Origin: Elysia marginata
Lineage: Eukaryota; Mollusca; Gastropoda; Plakobranchidae
Direction of reading: 5' to 3'
Length of the DNA stretch: 60,124 nucleotides
Assembly (NCBI GenBank): GCA_019649035.1
Contig: BMAT01008046.1
Span: forward strand, 136,461 to 196,584
Shown here piece by piece: positions 60,051 through 60,124 of this stretch; within the stretch, counting starts at the first letter, position 1; every line of letters begins with the position of its first letter. The notes under the pieces are model-generated. The model was not told where the DNA came from, did not search any database, and saw only the letters and a list, made by a program, of their open reading frames with translations. The translations under genes were made by a program, and so were the position numbers.

Positions 60051-60124
60051 CTCACGGTGCACACTATCAAGTTAACGGGAATTGAACAGGAGTCGCAGTA
60101 GAGCTGTGTAGATAAGCAAGTCAA

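Noticed and set aside
1..60124. CRISPR arrays, operons, bacterial insertion sequences or integrated virus genes
   Set aside because: The sequence is eukaryotic with spliced genes; no direct-repeat/spacer arrays and no viral structural or replication genes were seen.

Overview
This is eukaryotic genomic DNA: AT-rich, intron-rich, with no operons, RBS sites or CRISPR. Three spliced protein-coding genes can be assembled exon by exon, with reading frame kept across every junction. The setting (large repeat-filled introns, abundant ACATGTA, TAGGCCTA and AGATCT words, tRNA-headed SINEs, many MITEs and LINE relics) suggests a lophotrochozoan, most likely a gastropod mollusc. The species is not identifiable from what I can see.

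Layout. (1) 246-9037, minus: eight exons of a phytanoyl-CoA dioxygenase (PhyH) family Fe(II)/2-oxoglutarate oxygenase, complete at the N-terminus, running off the left edge at its C-terminus and including a 20-nt microexon. (2) 9100-19070: intergenic or 3'UTR DNA with LINE relics, a compound trinucleotide microsatellite, a perfect 100-bp inverted repeat about 2 kb apart, a tRNA-derived SINE, an RTE-like reverse transcriptase relic and a TTAA-flanked element that contains LINE sequence. (3) 19075-36048, minus: the aftiphilin gene (seven coding exons, 1013 aa, the first 2.1 kb long). Its introns hold a Jockey-like LINE relic, an assembly gap inside a GA tract and two TA-flanked DNA elements. (4) 36049-39226: the gap between two divergently transcribed genes, rich in AGATCT palindromes. 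(5) 39227-51723, plus: FIBP, the acidic-FGF intracellular binding protein (ten coding exons, 362 aa), complete, with one GC-AG intron. Its introns hold a hAT-like element, long MITEs and a second SINE. (6) 51724-60124: no gene recognised; MITEs, two LINE 3'-end relics and a long near-perfect hairpin.

The three genes do not form a pathway. Aftiphilin acts in clathrin/adaptor trafficking, FIBP is a conserved intracellular protein linked to FGF1, and the PhyH protein is a metabolic hydroxylase of unknown substrate. Only aftiphilin and FIBP are placed so that they might share a promoter region. I found no convincing new multi-gene system. The more unusual signals are gene-structure oddities (microexon, GC-AG intron) and a dense set of non-autonomous DNA transposons of at least three terminal types (TA, TTAA and a 6-bp ATATAG duplication).
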